DNA of 64,000 nucleotides from Streptomyces sp. R28 (GTDB lineage Bacteria; Actinomycetota; Actinomycetes; Streptomycetales; Streptomycetaceae). The translations under genes were made by a program, and so were the position numbers. The DNA lies in the NCBI RefSeq assembly GCF_041052385.1, contig NZ_CP163439.1, positions 7,429,001 through 7,493,000 on the forward strand, written 5' to 3'. Positions 32,423 through 40,285 of this stretch are shown one piece after another. The notes below the pieces were generated by a model. It saw only the letters and a program-made list of their open reading frames with translations, did not search any database and had not been told where the DNA came from. Every line of letters starts with the position of its first letter. Positions within the stretch are counted from its first letter, which is position 1.

Positions 32423-32902
32423 GTGCGCCGCGCCGTCTGTCCTGGGTCATTCGACCCGATCCACAATGGACACCTCGACATCATTTCCCGCGCCTCCAGG
32501 CTGTACGACGAGGTCTACGTCGCAGTCATGATCAATAAGTCCAAGAAAAGCCTGTTCGAGGTCGACGAGCGCCTCGACCTGATCCGCCAGGTCACGGCCG
32601 AGTACGGCAACGTCCGGGTCGAGGCCTTCCACGGCCTCCTCGTCGACTTCTGCAAGCAGCGCGAGATCCCCGCCATCGTCAAGGGCCTGCGCGCGGTCAG
32701 CGACTTCGACTACGAACTGCAGATGGCCCAGATGAACAACGGCCTGTCGGGCGTGGAGACGCTCTTCGTGCCGACCAACCCCACCTACAGCTTCATGTCC
32801 TCCTCCCTGGTCAAGGAAGTGGCGACCTGGGGCGGCGACGTCTCCCACCTGGTACCCCTCGTGGTCCTGGAGGCCCTCAACAAGCGCCTGCGCAAGGACT
32901 GA
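32423..32902 (+). CDS. coaD: Phosphopantetheine adenylyltransferase
   Basis: A protein of 159 residues that makes dephospho-CoA from 4'-phosphopantetheine and ATP. P-G-S-F-D-P-I-H-N-G-H-L-D (residues 7-19) holds the nucleotidyltransferase HXGH motif, V-K-G-L-R-A-V-S-D-F-D-Y-E the phosphopantetheine site and Y-S-F-M-S-S-S-L-V-K-E (about 123-133) the ATP loop. GTG 32423, preceded by GAGGGA, gives the usual length. An in-frame ATG at 32393 overlaps the rsmD stop and would add 10 residues; it may serve for coupling, but that is less likely. Confidence 0.95.
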   Translation: MRRAVCPGSFDPIHNGHLDIISRASRLYDEVYVAVMINKSKKSLFEVDERLDLIRQVTAEYGNVRVEAFHGLLVDFCKQREIPAIVKGLRAVSDFDYELQMAQMNNGLSGVETLFVPTNPTYSFMSSSLVKEVATWGGDVSHLVPLVVLEALNKRLRKD

Positions 32903-32960
32903 TGGGGCTCCAGTCGTCCCGTCCGTCTCCATCACAGCTGTAGAGAGTGGCGAGCACACG

Positions 32961-34046
32961 GTGGACGTACAGAAGAAGCTCGACGAGATCGTCGCGGCCG
33001 TCTCGGGTGCCCGGTCGATGCCCATGTCGGCCTCGTGCGTGGTCAACCGAGCCGACCTGCTCTCGATGCTCGAAGAGGTCCGCGAGGCCCTGCCCGGCTC
33101 CCTCGCCCAGGCCCAGGAGCTGATCGGCGACCGTGAGCAGATGGTCGAGCAGGCCCGTCAGGAGGCCGAGCGGATCATCCACTCCGCGCACGCCGAGCGC
33201 GGCTCCCTGATCTCCGACACCGAGGTCGCCCGCCGCTCCCAGGCCGAGGCCGACCGCATCCTCGCCGAGGCCCGCAAGGAGGCCGAGGACATCCGCGCGG
33301 AGGCCGACGACTACGTCGACTCCAAGCTCGCCAACTTCGAGGTCGTCCTCACCAAGACCCTCGGCTCCGTCGGCCGTGGCCGCGAGAAGCTCCTCGGCAC
33401 CGGCCCAGGCACCGACGAGCAGGGCTACGAGGACGAGGACGCCCCCGAGCGCAGCCACGACCCCGAGACCCTGCGCCGCACCGCCGACGAGTACGTCGAC
33501 GTCAAGCTCGGTGCCTTCGAGGCGGTCCTGGCCAAGACCCTGGAGGCCGTCGGCCGCGGCCGCCAGAAGCTGCACGGCCGTATCGCCACGGACGACCTCG
33601 GCGCCCTCGCCGACGACCTGAGCACGGTCCAGCACTCCAGCGACGCCGACTACCTGGCCGACCTCGCCGCCCTCGCGGAGCAGGACGCCTCGGCAACCGC
33701 CGCCGAGCAGCCCGCCCAGCAGCAGCAGTACGACCAGCAGGCGGCCGTGCAGCCGGCGTACGGCTACCAGCAGCAGAGCGCGGATCCGTACGGCGGCTAC
33801 CAGCAGGGCTACGGCGGCCAGCAGGACCCGTACGGCTACCAGCAGGCCCAGCAGGCCGACCCCTATGCCTACCAGGGCTACGCCCCGCAGCAGCCCGCCT
33901 ACGACCCGAACCAGGCCCAGCAGCAGGCCGCCCAGCAGCCCTCGCAGGGCAACCAGGGCTACGCCCTCGACGAGACCAGCCTCTTCGACACCGGCATGAT
34001 CAGTGCGGAGCAGTTGCGGGCCTACGAACAGGGGCGAGGCCAGTAA
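32961..34046 (+). CDS. DivIVA/ATP-synthase-b-like coiled-coil protein with Q/Y-rich tail
   Basis: A protein of 361 residues. Residues ~35-125 form a long coiled coil (A-Q-E-L-I-G-D-R-E-Q-M-V-E-Q-A-R-Q-E-A-E and R-S-Q-A-E-A-D-R-I-L-A-E-A-R-K-E-A-E). A block near 113-135, Y-V-D-S-K-L-A-N-F-E-V-V-L-T-K-T-L, recurs at ~178-200 as Y-V-D-V-K-L-G-A-F-E-A-V-L-A-K-T-L, an internal duplication. From ~250 the chain is almost pure Gln/Tyr/Gly/Pro/Ala with recurring P-Y-G-Y and Y-Q-Q units, a prion-like disordered region, before a charged end. The GTG at 32961 begins the conserved V-D-V-Q-K-K-L. Similar proteins are annotated as cell-division initiation proteins in actinobacteria; a cytoskeletal or polar role is plausible but unproven. 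Confidence 0.8.
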   Translation: MDVQKKLDEIVAAVSGARSMPMSASCVVNRADLLSMLEEVREALPGSLAQAQELIGDREQMVEQARQEAERIIHSAHAERGSLISDTEVARRSQAEADRILAEARKEAEDIRAEADDYVDSKLANFEVVLTKTLGSVGRGREKLLGTGPGTDEQGYEDEDAPERSHDPETLRRTADEYVDVKLGAFEAVLAKTLEAVGRGRQKLHGRIATDDLGALADDLSTVQHSSDADYLADLAALAEQDASATAAEQPAQQQQYDQQAAVQPAYGYQQQSADPYGGYQQGYGGQQDPYGYQQAQQADPYAYQGYAPQQPAYDPNQAQQQAAQQPSQGNQGYALDETSLFDTGMISAEQLRAYEQGRGQ

Positions 34047-34058
34047 GGGGCCACCGGA

Positions 34059-34088
34059 TTGGGCCGTGAGCGAAAGGTCCAGTATCCT
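34059..34088 (+). promoter_or_regulatory. Promoter candidate for yceD-rpmF-rnc
   Basis: TTGGGC (34059-34064), an 18-base spacer, and TATCCT (34083-34088), leaving a leader of ~90 bases. A 7-bp hairpin GCTGCCC (34122-34128) / GGGCAGC (34141-34147) lies in that leader, 38 bases before the yceD start, and could be a control site for the ribosomal-protein operon. Confidence 0.45.
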
Positions 34089-34184
34089 GGCTCTTCGGTC
34101 GCGCGTACGTCCGCGATCAACGCTGCCCGGGATCACCGCAGGGCAGCAACCCTCTGAGCTCAGTAGATCGAAAGCAGGAATGGC

Positions 34185-34826
34185 GTGACAGCCCGCCTCG
34201 ACCACCGCAACCCTCTCGTGTTCGACACGCACGAGCTGGGCCGGCGGCCCGGTGCGCTGCAGCGCCTGACCCGCACGGTCGACGCTCCCAAGGACTTCGG
34301 TATCCAGGGGGTCATCGGAGTGCCGGAAGGCGCCCCGGTGGAGCTCGAGCTCCGACTCGAGTCGGTCATGGAAGGTGTGCTTGTCACAGGCACCGGCCGT
34401 GCACAGGCCGAGGGGGAGTGCGTAAGGTGTCTGGAGCCGCTTCAGCTCGACGTCGAAGCGGACTTCCAGGAGATGTTCTCGTACCCTGACGCCGATGATC
34501 GGGGCCGCGCACACCACGCGGAACCCGGCGACGACGCCGAGGACGACGAGGACAGGCTCTTTCTCGAGGACGGCCTGTTCGGCCTCGAATCCGTGCTGCG
34601 CGATGCGGTGGTGCTCGCACTGCCGATGCAGCCGGTGTGCCAGGAAGACTGCCCGGGACTGTGCGCCGAGTGCGGCGCACGCCTCGCGGACGACCCGGAC
34701 CACCACCATGACGCCGTCGACATCCGTTGGGCGGCACTGCAGGGACTCGCCGGTTCACTCGAAGACGGCGAGAAGGACGAGATGAGCGGCGCCGAACCGG
34801 GCGTCGACGAGAAGCAGGAGAAGTAG
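34185..34826 (+). CDS. yceD: YceD/DUF177 family protein
   Basis: A protein of 213 residues of the YceD family, always found before rpmF and linked with 23S rRNA accumulation in bacteria and plants. Four Cys residues, G-E-C-V-R-C-L-E-P-L (about 82-91) and C-P-G-L-C-A-E-C-G (about 158-166), form the conserved metal-binding-like centre. An acidic linker (D-D-A-E-D-D-E-D) and a charged tail flank the domain. GTG 34185 has AGGAA upstream. The rpmF start lies two bases after the stop, so translation is coupled. Confidence 0.88.
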   Translation: MTARLDHRNPLVFDTHELGRRPGALQRLTRTVDAPKDFGIQGVIGVPEGAPVELELRLESVMEGVLVTGTGRAQAEGECVRCLEPLQLDVEADFQEMFSYPDADDRGRAHHAEPGDDAEDDEDRLFLEDGLFGLESVLRDAVVLALPMQPVCQEDCPGLCAECGARLADDPDHHHDAVDIRWAALQGLAGSLEDGEKDEMSGAEPGVDEKQEK

Positions 34827-34828
34827 CC

Positions 34829-35002
34829 GTGGCTGTTCCGAAGCGGAAGATGTCGCGCAGCAACACGCGCCACCGCCGGTCGCAGTGGAAGGCTGCGGTC
34901 ACCCCCCTGGTTGCGTGCGAGCGCTGCCACGAGCCCAAGCAGCAGCACATCGCGTGCCCGTCTTGCGGCACCTATAACAAGCGCCAGGTCCTCGAGGTCT
35001 GA
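34829..35002 (+). CDS. rpmF: Ribosomal protein bL32, zinc form
   Basis: A protein of 57 residues: A-V-P-K-R-K-M-S-R-S-N-T-R-H-R-R-S-Q-W-K start, then C-E-R-C-H-E-P-K-Q-Q-H-I-A-C-P-S-C-G (two CXXC pairs binding zinc). GTG 34829 follows GGAGAAG and lies two bases after yceD. As with bL28 in this window, this is the zinc-binding version of the protein. rnc follows after 19 bases. Confidence 0.96.
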   Translation: MAVPKRKMSRSNTRHRRSQWKAAVTPLVACERCHEPKQQHIACPSCGTYNKRQVLEV

Positions 35003-35021
35003 GCGGCTGGTGAGAGGCACT

Positions 35022-35828
35022 GTGTCCACGCCGAAGAAGAACGCAGCGGACAACACAGCCTCGTCCCACACGCTGTTGGAAGGGCGGCTCGGGTACAAGC
35101 TCGAGTCCGCCCTTCTGGTGCGTGCGCTGACCCACCGTTCCTACGCATACGAGAACGGCGGTCTGCCCACCAACGAGCGCCTGGAGTTCCTCGGGGACTC
35201 CGTCCTCGGCCTCGTGGTGACGGACACGCTGTACCGCACCCACCCCGACCTGCCCGAAGGCCAGCTGGCCAAGTTGCGGGCCGCGGTGGTCAACTCGCGT
35301 GCGCTGGCGGAGGTCGGCCGTGGGCTCGACCTGGGCTCCTTCATCCGGCTCGGCCGCGGTGAAGAGGGCACGGGCGGCCGGGACAAGGCGTCCATCCTCG
35401 CCGACACCCTGGAAGCGGTGATCGGCGCGGTCTATCTCGACCAGGGCCTGGACTCGGCGGCGGAGCTCGTGCACCGCCTGTTCGACCCCCTGATCGAGAA
35501 GTCCTCGAACCTCGGAGCCGGCCTGGACTGGAAGACGTCCCTCCAGGAGCTCACCGCGACCCAAGGCCTCGGCGTCCCCGAGTACCTGGTCACGGAGACC
35601 GGCCCCGACCACGAGAAGACCTTCACTGCTGCCGCCCGCGTCGGAGGCGTCTCGTACGGCACCGGCACCGGCCGCAGCAAGAAGGAGGCGGAGCAGCAGG
35701 CCGCGGAATCCGCGTGGCGGTCCATCAAGGCCGCAGCGGACGAGCGGGCCAAGCAGGCGAAGGCGGCAGCAGACGCTGCCGAGCCCGAGCCCGATGCCGA
35801 CGCCGACGCGTCGTCGGCCTCCGCCTGA
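35022..35828 (+). CDS. rnc: Ribonuclease III
   Basis: A protein of 268 residues that cleaves double-stranded RNA in rRNA processing and mRNA decay; in S. coelicolor it is AbsB, a global antibiotic regulator (knowledge of the orthologue). The catalytic motif N-E-R-L-E-F-L-G-D-S-V-L-G (about residues 49-61) and D-T-L-E-A-V-I-G-A-V-Y-L-D (about 127-139) carry the acidic metal ligands. The double-stranded-RNA-binding domain occupies ~170-240 (T-G-R-S-K-K-E-A-E-Q-Q-A-A). A charged, Ala/Asp/Glu-rich tail follows. GTG 35022 with GAGAGG upstream is preferred to a GTG four codons earlier. Confidence 0.95.
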   Translation: MSTPKKNAADNTASSHTLLEGRLGYKLESALLVRALTHRSYAYENGGLPTNERLEFLGDSVLGLVVTDTLYRTHPDLPEGQLAKLRAAVVNSRALAEVGRGLDLGSFIRLGRGEEGTGGRDKASILADTLEAVIGAVYLDQGLDSAAELVHRLFDPLIEKSSNLGAGLDWKTSLQELTATQGLGVPEYLVTETGPDHEKTFTAAARVGGVSYGTGTGRSKKEAEQQAAESAWRSIKAAADERAKQAKAAADAAEPEPDADADASSASA

Positions 35829-35922
35829 CCGAACAGCGCGATCCGAGCGCCCGTGCCCGCCTTGGGCCGGGCGGTCGGCTCATATCCTCAGTCGTAGGAA
35901 CACGGGGGAGTACGGGGGAGCC

Positions 35923-36783
35923 ATGCCCGAGTTGCCCGAGGTCGAAGTGGTCCGGCGCGGTCTGGAGCGGTGGGTCGCCCATCGCACCGTCGCCGATGCC
36001 GAGGTGCTGCACCCGCGTGCCGTACGGCGGCACATCGCCGGTGCGGACGACTTCGCGCACCGTCTCAAGGGCCACCGCATCGGCATGCCGAGCCGTCGCG
36101 GCAAGTACCTGTGGCTGCCGCTGGAGGACACGGAGCAGTCGATCCTGGCCCACCTCGGGATGAGCGGCCAGCTGCTGGTGCAGCCGCAGGGAGCGCCCGA
36201 CGAGAAGCACCTCAGGATCCGCGTGCGGTTCGCCGACGCCCTCGGCACCGAACTCCGGTTCGTCGACCAACGCACCTTCGGCGGCCTGTCGTTGCACGAC
36301 AACACCCCCGACGGCCTGCCCGACGTGATCGCGCACATCGCCCGCGACCCCCTCGACCCGCTCTTCGACGACGAGGCCTTCCACCAGGCCCTGCGCCGCA
36401 AGCGCACGACGATCAAACGGGCCCTGCTCGACCAGTCGTTGATCAGCGGCGTCGGCAACATCTACGCGGACGAGGCCCTTTGGCGCACCCGCCTCCACTA
36501 CGACCGCCCGACCGCGACCTTCACCCGCCCGCGCTCCCTCGAACTGCTGGGTCACATAAGGGACGTCATGAATGCCGCCCTCGCGGTGGGCGGCACGAGC
36601 TTCGACAGCCTGTACGTCAATGTCAACGGCGAGTCGGGCTACTTCGACCGGTCACTGGATGCGTACGGCCGTGAAGGGCTGCCGTGCAAGCGGTGCGGTA
36701 CGCCGATGCGCCGACGGCCCTGGATGAACCGGTCCAGCTACTTCTGCCCGACGTGTCAGAGGGCGCCGCGCGTCTCGTCGTAA
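35923..36783 (+). CDS. mutM: Formamidopyrimidine-DNA glycosylase
   Basis: A protein of 286 residues that removes oxidised purines such as 8-oxoguanine from DNA and nicks the abasic site. The N-terminal P-E-L-P-E-V-E (Pro2 nucleophile, Glu3) is complete, Lys in S-R-R-G-K-Y-L-W and I-S-G-V-G-N-I-Y-A-D-E-A-L form the helix-two-turn-helix, and C-K-R-C-G-T ... C-P-T-C-Q (about 254-279) is the zinc finger. ATG 35923 must be the start because Pro2 has to be exposed. Its last 28 bases overlap the 3' end of the convergent HxlR gene. Confidence 0.96.
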   Translation: MPELPEVEVVRRGLERWVAHRTVADAEVLHPRAVRRHIAGADDFAHRLKGHRIGMPSRRGKYLWLPLEDTEQSILAHLGMSGQLLVQPQGAPDEKHLRIRVRFADALGTELRFVDQRTFGGLSLHDNTPDGLPDVIAHIARDPLDPLFDDEAFHQALRRKRTTIKRALLDQSLISGVGNIYADEALWRTRLHYDRPTATFTRPRSLELLGHIRDVMNAALAVGGTSFDSLYVNVNGESGYFDRSLDAYGREGLPCKRCGTPMRRRPWMNRSSYFCPTCQRAPRVSS

Positions 36784-37157
36784 TTCCGGCGTGCTTCGAG
36801 CACGTCGTCCATCTGCCCCTCCACGAAGTGGATGAGGGTCAGCAGCCGCTCGGTGATCCCGCGTCCCAGCGGTGTCAGCTCATAGTCGACCCGCGGTGGA
36901 TTGGTCGGCTGGGCCTCGCGGTGCACCAGGCCGTCGCGCTCCAGGGCGTGCAGCGTCTGGGACAGCATCTTCTCGCTGACGCCGTCGACGCGGCGGCGCA
37001 GCTCGTTGAAGCGCAGCGAGCCCTCGTACAGGGCGCCGAGGGTGAGTCCGCCCCAGCGGCCCGTGACGTGCTCCAGCGTGCCGCGCGAGGGACAGGCCTT
37101 GGCGAACACGTCGTACGGGAGGTTCTGCGCCTCCGTGCGCTCCTGCATGGTGTCCAT
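36756..37157 (-). CDS. HxlR-family regulator
   Basis: A winged-helix protein of 133 residues: C-P-S-R-G-T-L-E-H-V-T-G-R-W-G-G-L-T-L-G-A-L (22-43), L-R-F-N-E-L-R-R-R-V-D-G-V-S-E-K-M-L-S-Q-T-L and G-L-V-H-R-E-A. Cys22 sits where redox-sensing HxlR/DUF24 proteins (YodB, QorR, HypR) keep their reactive Cys, so it may sense quinones or oxidants by thiol oxidation (inference). It is divergent from a WrbA-like quinone reductase gene across a perfect dyad and is probably its repressor. The gene runs into the end of mutM on the other strand. Confidence 0.88.
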   Translation of the reverse strand: MDTMQERTEAQNLPYDVFAKACPSRGTLEHVTGRWGGLTLGALYEGSLRFNELRRRVDGVSEKMLSQTLHALERDGLVHREAQPTNPPRVDYELTPLGRGITERLLTLIHFVEGQMDDVLEARRNYDETRGAL

Positions 37158-37196
37158 ATCTCAAGCGTACTCGAATGCAGCGCTAACCCGCAGGTT

Positions 37197-37217
37197 GCAC
37201 TAACTAGAAGTTAGTGC
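37197..37217. promoter_or_regulatory. Perfect dyad operator for the HxlR regulator
   Basis: GCACTAAC (37197-37204) and GTTAGTGC (37210-37217) around TAGAA. A weaker related dyad, TAACC/GGTT, lies just upstream (37183-37196). It stands between the divergent HxlR and flavoprotein genes and is AT-richer than its surroundings. Confidence 0.7.
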
Positions 37218-37264
37218 TTTCCTTTGGGTGCCGCCAGTGAACTGCCTATGTCAGGAGTACGTAC

Positions 37265-37852
37265 GTGACCACCCCTGTTGTCTCCATCGCCTACCACTCC
37301 GGCTACGGCCACACCGCCGTCATCGCCGAGGCCGTCCGTTCCGGTGCCGTCGAGGCCGGCGCCGAGGTGCACCTGATCAAGGTGGACGAGATCACCGAGG
37401 AGCAGTGGGCGACCCTCGACGCCTCGGACGCCATCGTGTTCGGTTCGCCGACCTACATGGGCACCGCGTCCGGCGCCTTCCACGTCTTCGCGGAGGCGAC
37501 CTCGAAGCGCTGGGCCGAGCAGGCCTGGACGGACAAGCTGGCCGCCGGCTTCACCAACTCCGCCTCCAAGAGCGGCGACAAGCTGCACACCCTGCAGTTC
37601 TTCCAAATCCTCGCCGCCCAGCTCGGCATGCACTGGATCAACCTCGGCCTGCTCCCCGGCTGGAACAACAGCGCCGGCTCCGAGAACGACCTCAACCGCC
37701 TCGGCGTCTTCACCGGCGCCGCCGCCCAGACCAACGCCGACCAGGGGCCGGAGGCCGTTCACAAGGCCGACGTCGCGACGGCCGAGCACCTGGGGCGCCG
37801 GGTGGCCGAGACGGCGAAGGTGTTCGCGCGAGGGCGCGTCGCGGCCGCCTGA
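37265..37852 (+). CDS. WrbA-like NAD(P)H:quinone oxidoreductase / flavodoxin-fold protein
   Basis: A protein of 195 residues with an FMN-binding flavodoxin fold: S-I-A-Y-H-S-G-Y-G-H-T (residues 7-17) is the phosphate loop, F-G-S-P-T-Y-M-G-T-A-S-G (about 59-70) and G-L-L-P-G-W-N-N contact the flavin. It resembles two-electron quinone reductases that prevent redox cycling. GTG 37265 follows AGGAG at 37252-37256. The divergent HxlR gene and the dyad between them suggest induction by quinones or oxidative stress. Confidence 0.87.
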   Translation: MTTPVVSIAYHSGYGHTAVIAEAVRSGAVEAGAEVHLIKVDEITEEQWATLDASDAIVFGSPTYMGTASGAFHVFAEATSKRWAEQAWTDKLAAGFTNSASKSGDKLHTLQFFQILAAQLGMHWINLGLLPGWNNSAGSENDLNRLGVFTGAAAQTNADQGPEAVHKADVATAEHLGRRVAETAKVFARGRVAAA

Positions 37853-37944
37853 GTCGCGCCGTAATGAACGCGCACGACGCGCCGTCCCCGCTGTAGCCTG
37901 CCCATCGAGTCGGCCACTGGGGGGACGGCGCCTTGGGGGTAGGT

Positions 37945-38289
37945 ATGTGGGACGGCCCGTTCTATCGGGTGCGCAGGGACGGGTACGAGATCTGCTTCGT
38001 CGTGGGCGTGGGGGTGGGCCTCGACGAGGTCACTGATACCGACATGTGGGTGACGTTCGCCGACGGACAGCGCTGGACCGGGACCGTCTTCACCCTCGAC
38101 GAGGCGCGCCGCCTGATGGACCGCTCGAAGGACACCGGGGAACGTCTCGGCGGCCGGTACTTCTATGGCTGGGACAACCTGCTGGTCCGGGACCGGGGCA
38201 TCCCCGCCATGGTCCAGGTCATCGACGAGCTCGTCGCCACCGGCGACTACCGCTCGGCCCTGCGCCCTGCGGGCCTCGCCGAGGACTGA
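37945..38289 (+). CDS. Conserved hypothetical protein
   Basis: A soluble protein of 114 residues starting M-W-D-G-P-F-Y-R-V-R-R-D-G-Y-E and containing W-V-T-F-A-D-G-Q-R-W-T-G-T-V-F-T-L-D-E-A and Y-F-Y-G-W-D-N-L-L-V. The alternating strands and D-G turns suggest a small beta-rich fold; I do not recognise a domain. The ATG at 37945 is preceded by GGGGGTAGG, which looks like its ribosome site; a TTG four codons upstream is open but unlikely. The gene is convergent with the CAP-domain gene (7 bases). Function unknown. Confidence 0.7.
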   Translation: MWDGPFYRVRRDGYEICFVVGVGVGLDEVTDTDMWVTFADGQRWTGTVFTLDEARRLMDRSKDTGERLGGRYFYGWDNLLVRDRGIPAMVQVIDELVATGDYRSALRPAGLAED

Positions 38290-38296
38290 CAGCCGG

Positions 38297-39469
38297 TCAG
38301 TAACCGAAGTCCTGCGTCCACCAGGGCCCGCCGGAGCCGAAGTGCACACCGACCCCCAGCGTCTTGAAGTCGCAGTTCAGGATGTTGGCCTTGTGGCCCG
38401 GGCTGGTCATCCAGGCGTCCATCACCGCGGCCGCGTCGGCCTGGCCGCGGGCTATGTTCTCGCCGCCGAGGTCGGTTATGCCCGCCTTCGCGGCCCGGTC
38501 CCACGGAGAGGCCCCGCCGGGGTCGGTGTGGTCGAAGAAGCCGCGCCCGGCCATGTCCTCGCTGAAGTCCTGGGCCAGATCGGCGAGTGAACTGTTGGCG
38601 GCTACCGCGCTGCAGCCCACCTGTGCGCGCTCGTCGTTGACGAGCCTCAGCACCTCGGCCGCGGCGGCGGCCTCCGCGGACACCGTCACGGGAGCGCTGG
38701 TCCTCTCCTTCTCCGGCTCCTCCTCGGGCGCCTTCGTGGCCGTACGCGAAGGGGTCTCCTTCGGCTTCTGGCTGGGCGTGGCCGAGGGCTTCTTCGACGG
38801 AGTCTTCGTCGGCGCGGCCGACGAGGTCGACGGGGACGGCGAGGCGGGCCGCTGGACGTCGCGGCTGGCCGAGCCGCCGTCGTCGTGGTTCTCGGCGCTG
38901 CCGGACGTGCCGCCCTGTTCGCTCGGGGAGTTGGTCGGGGTGTCGGCGGCCTGCACCTTGTCCGCGCTGCCCGAGCCGCCGAGCTGGTAGTTGTCGATGC
39001 CGGGCACCACGCCCGTGGCGACCGCGACCGTGCCCAGGGCGACTGCCGCGGAGACGCCGAGCAGTCCGGTCTTCACCGGAGCCCCGGCCTTCTTCTTGCG
39101 GCGGCGGTGCGAGCTGCCCCTGGGCCGCCCGGAGCCGCCGGAGGGCGTGAAGCCCTCGCTGCGGAAGACCGCGGTGGTCGCACCCGCGTCGGAGTCGCCG
39201 AGGGATGCGGCGTCGCCGGGGAAGGTCGTGGGGTCGGTGATCCGGTCGTAGTCGTCGGCCGAGGCGTACAGGTAGGCGTCACTCTTCGCGTAGGCCTCGG
39301 CGTACGCCTCCGGGTTCAGATAGGGCGCGATGCCCATCTGCGTGGGGTGGTCCCTCGTGTACGAGTCCCGGGGGTCGTGGCCCTCCGTGTAGGAGCCGTC
39401 CGTATGTGTGACCCCTGTGGCGCGGCCGGTGGCGGCGCGGCCGGCGGCGGAGCGTCGGTGGCGTCCCAT
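38297..39469 (-). CDS. Membrane-anchored extracellular CAP/SCP-domain protein
   Basis: A protein of 390 residues. Residues 1-130 are cytoplasmic and low in complexity, with Y/A/E repeats and a basic cluster H-R-R-R-K-K-K. A single membrane segment lies at about 134-155 (G-L-L-G-V-S-A-A-V-A-L-G-T-V-A-V-A-T-G). Residues 160-265 are a Ser/Thr/Pro-rich stalk (T-K-T-P-S-K-K-P-S-A). The C-terminal 120 residues form the CAP domain (L-R-L-V-N-D-E-R-A, F-F-D-H-T-D-P, G-E-N-I-A-R-G, W-M-T-S-P-G-H-K-A-N-I-L), with the His and Glu cavity residues kept. The family binds small lipophilic ligands or cell-wall material. The start codon is ATG. Confidence 0.88.
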   Translation of the reverse strand: MGRHRRSAAGRAATGRATGVTHTDGSYTEGHDPRDSYTRDHPTQMGIAPYLNPEAYAEAYAKSDAYLYASADDYDRITDPTTFPGDAASLGDSDAGATTAVFRSEGFTPSGGSGRPRGSSHRRRKKKAGAPVKTGLLGVSAAVALGTVAVATGVVPGIDNYQLGGSGSADKVQAADTPTNSPSEQGGTSGSAENHDDGGSASRDVQRPASPSPSTSSAAPTKTPSKKPSATPSQKPKETPSRTATKAPEEEPEKERTSAPVTVSAEAAAAAEVLRLVNDERAQVGCSAVAANSSLADLAQDFSEDMAGRGFFDHTDPGGASPWDRAAKAGITDLGGENIARGQADAAAVMDAWMTSPGHKANILNCDFKTLGVGVHFGSGGPWWTQDFGY

Positions 39470-39621
39470 GTTCTGGCCTTCCTCGTCCGTGCGGTCTCAA
39501 GATCCTCACAGAACTCACTCGATCGTGTGAGTTTCATATGGGATTCATTGGGTGGGGACGGTACCGCATGGCGCCAGAGGAGGAAGTGCCCGGAGAGACA
39601 TTGGCCCGTTAGGTTGCACTC

Positions 39622-39903
39622 ATGAGCGAGGATGTACGGCTGGTCGCCTGGGTGCGTGGACGCGTCCAAGGCGTGGGTTTTCGCTGGTTCACGCGGGCCA
39701 AGGCGCTCGAGATCGGCGGCCTGAGTGGTTTTGCTCTCAATTTGGACGACGGACGGGTCCAGGTCGTCGCTGAGGGCGCCCGGGATGGGTGTGAGGGACT
39801 CCTGGACTGGCTTCAGGGCGACGACACGCCCGGGCGCGTGGACGGTGTCACCGAGATCTGGGACACACCTCGCGGGGGTTACGACGGCTTCGCCGTCCGC
39901 TGA
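39622..39903 (+). CDS. acyP: Acylphosphatase
   Basis: A protein of 93 residues that hydrolyses acyl phosphates. The active-site loop G-R-V-Q-G-V-G-F-R-W-F-T (residues 13-24, catalytic Arg21) and G-F-A-L-N-L-D-D-G-R-V (about 36-46, catalytic Asn) are complete. ATG 39622 lies near a GTTAGG stretch. It stands upstream of smc, as in other actinobacteria, after which comes a 382-base gap. Confidence 0.93.
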   Translation: MSEDVRLVAWVRGRVQGVGFRWFTRAKALEIGGLSGFALNLDDGRVQVVAEGARDGCEGLLDWLQGDDTPGRVDGVTEIWDTPRGGYDGFAVR

Positions 39904-40285
39904 GCCGGATCCGCAAAACGGCCCCGGTGCAAGCGGGCGGACGTGCCACCGGCAACTGCCCCAAGCAGAAAGAAGCAGGTGGTTGCCAAGAACCGCTTGC
40001 AGTGGCAGGCTCCGCACGTAAGGATGATCGCCACGCCCCGAGGGGCCCGCAGGAGTCGCCGCGCAGCCGCCATTCGGCCGTGTGCCCCCGGGTTTGCCCG
40101 CCAATACGGGGCGTGATCGTGTTGACCGTCAAACTTTTTGGTGAGACGCTGAAAGCCCCGCGCACCTTCGCTGTTTGGCGTGGCTGAACGGCAGTACAAC
40201 TAAGGCCTGCCAAGCAACCGCGGGTGCGAATCCCTCACGACCCACACCGCATCGGTCGGTCACTCAGTGTGGAGGACCATCCATC
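39904..40285 (+). other. Gene-free interval with structured leader of the next gene
   Basis: No convincing coding sequence. It holds a perfect small palindrome TTGAC-C-GTCAA (40122-40132) in an AT-richer patch (to ~40140) that may be a promoter or operator. The arms CCACAC and GTGTGG (from ~40242 to ~40272) could pair in the leader just before the ribosome site GGAGGA (40271-40276). Confidence 0.45.

Noticed and set aside
40175..40260. A tRNA-like stretch with a T-loop-like TGCGAATC before the small coiled-coil gene
   Set aside because: Only three pairs form in the T-arm, and no proper acceptor or anticodon stem can be drawn.
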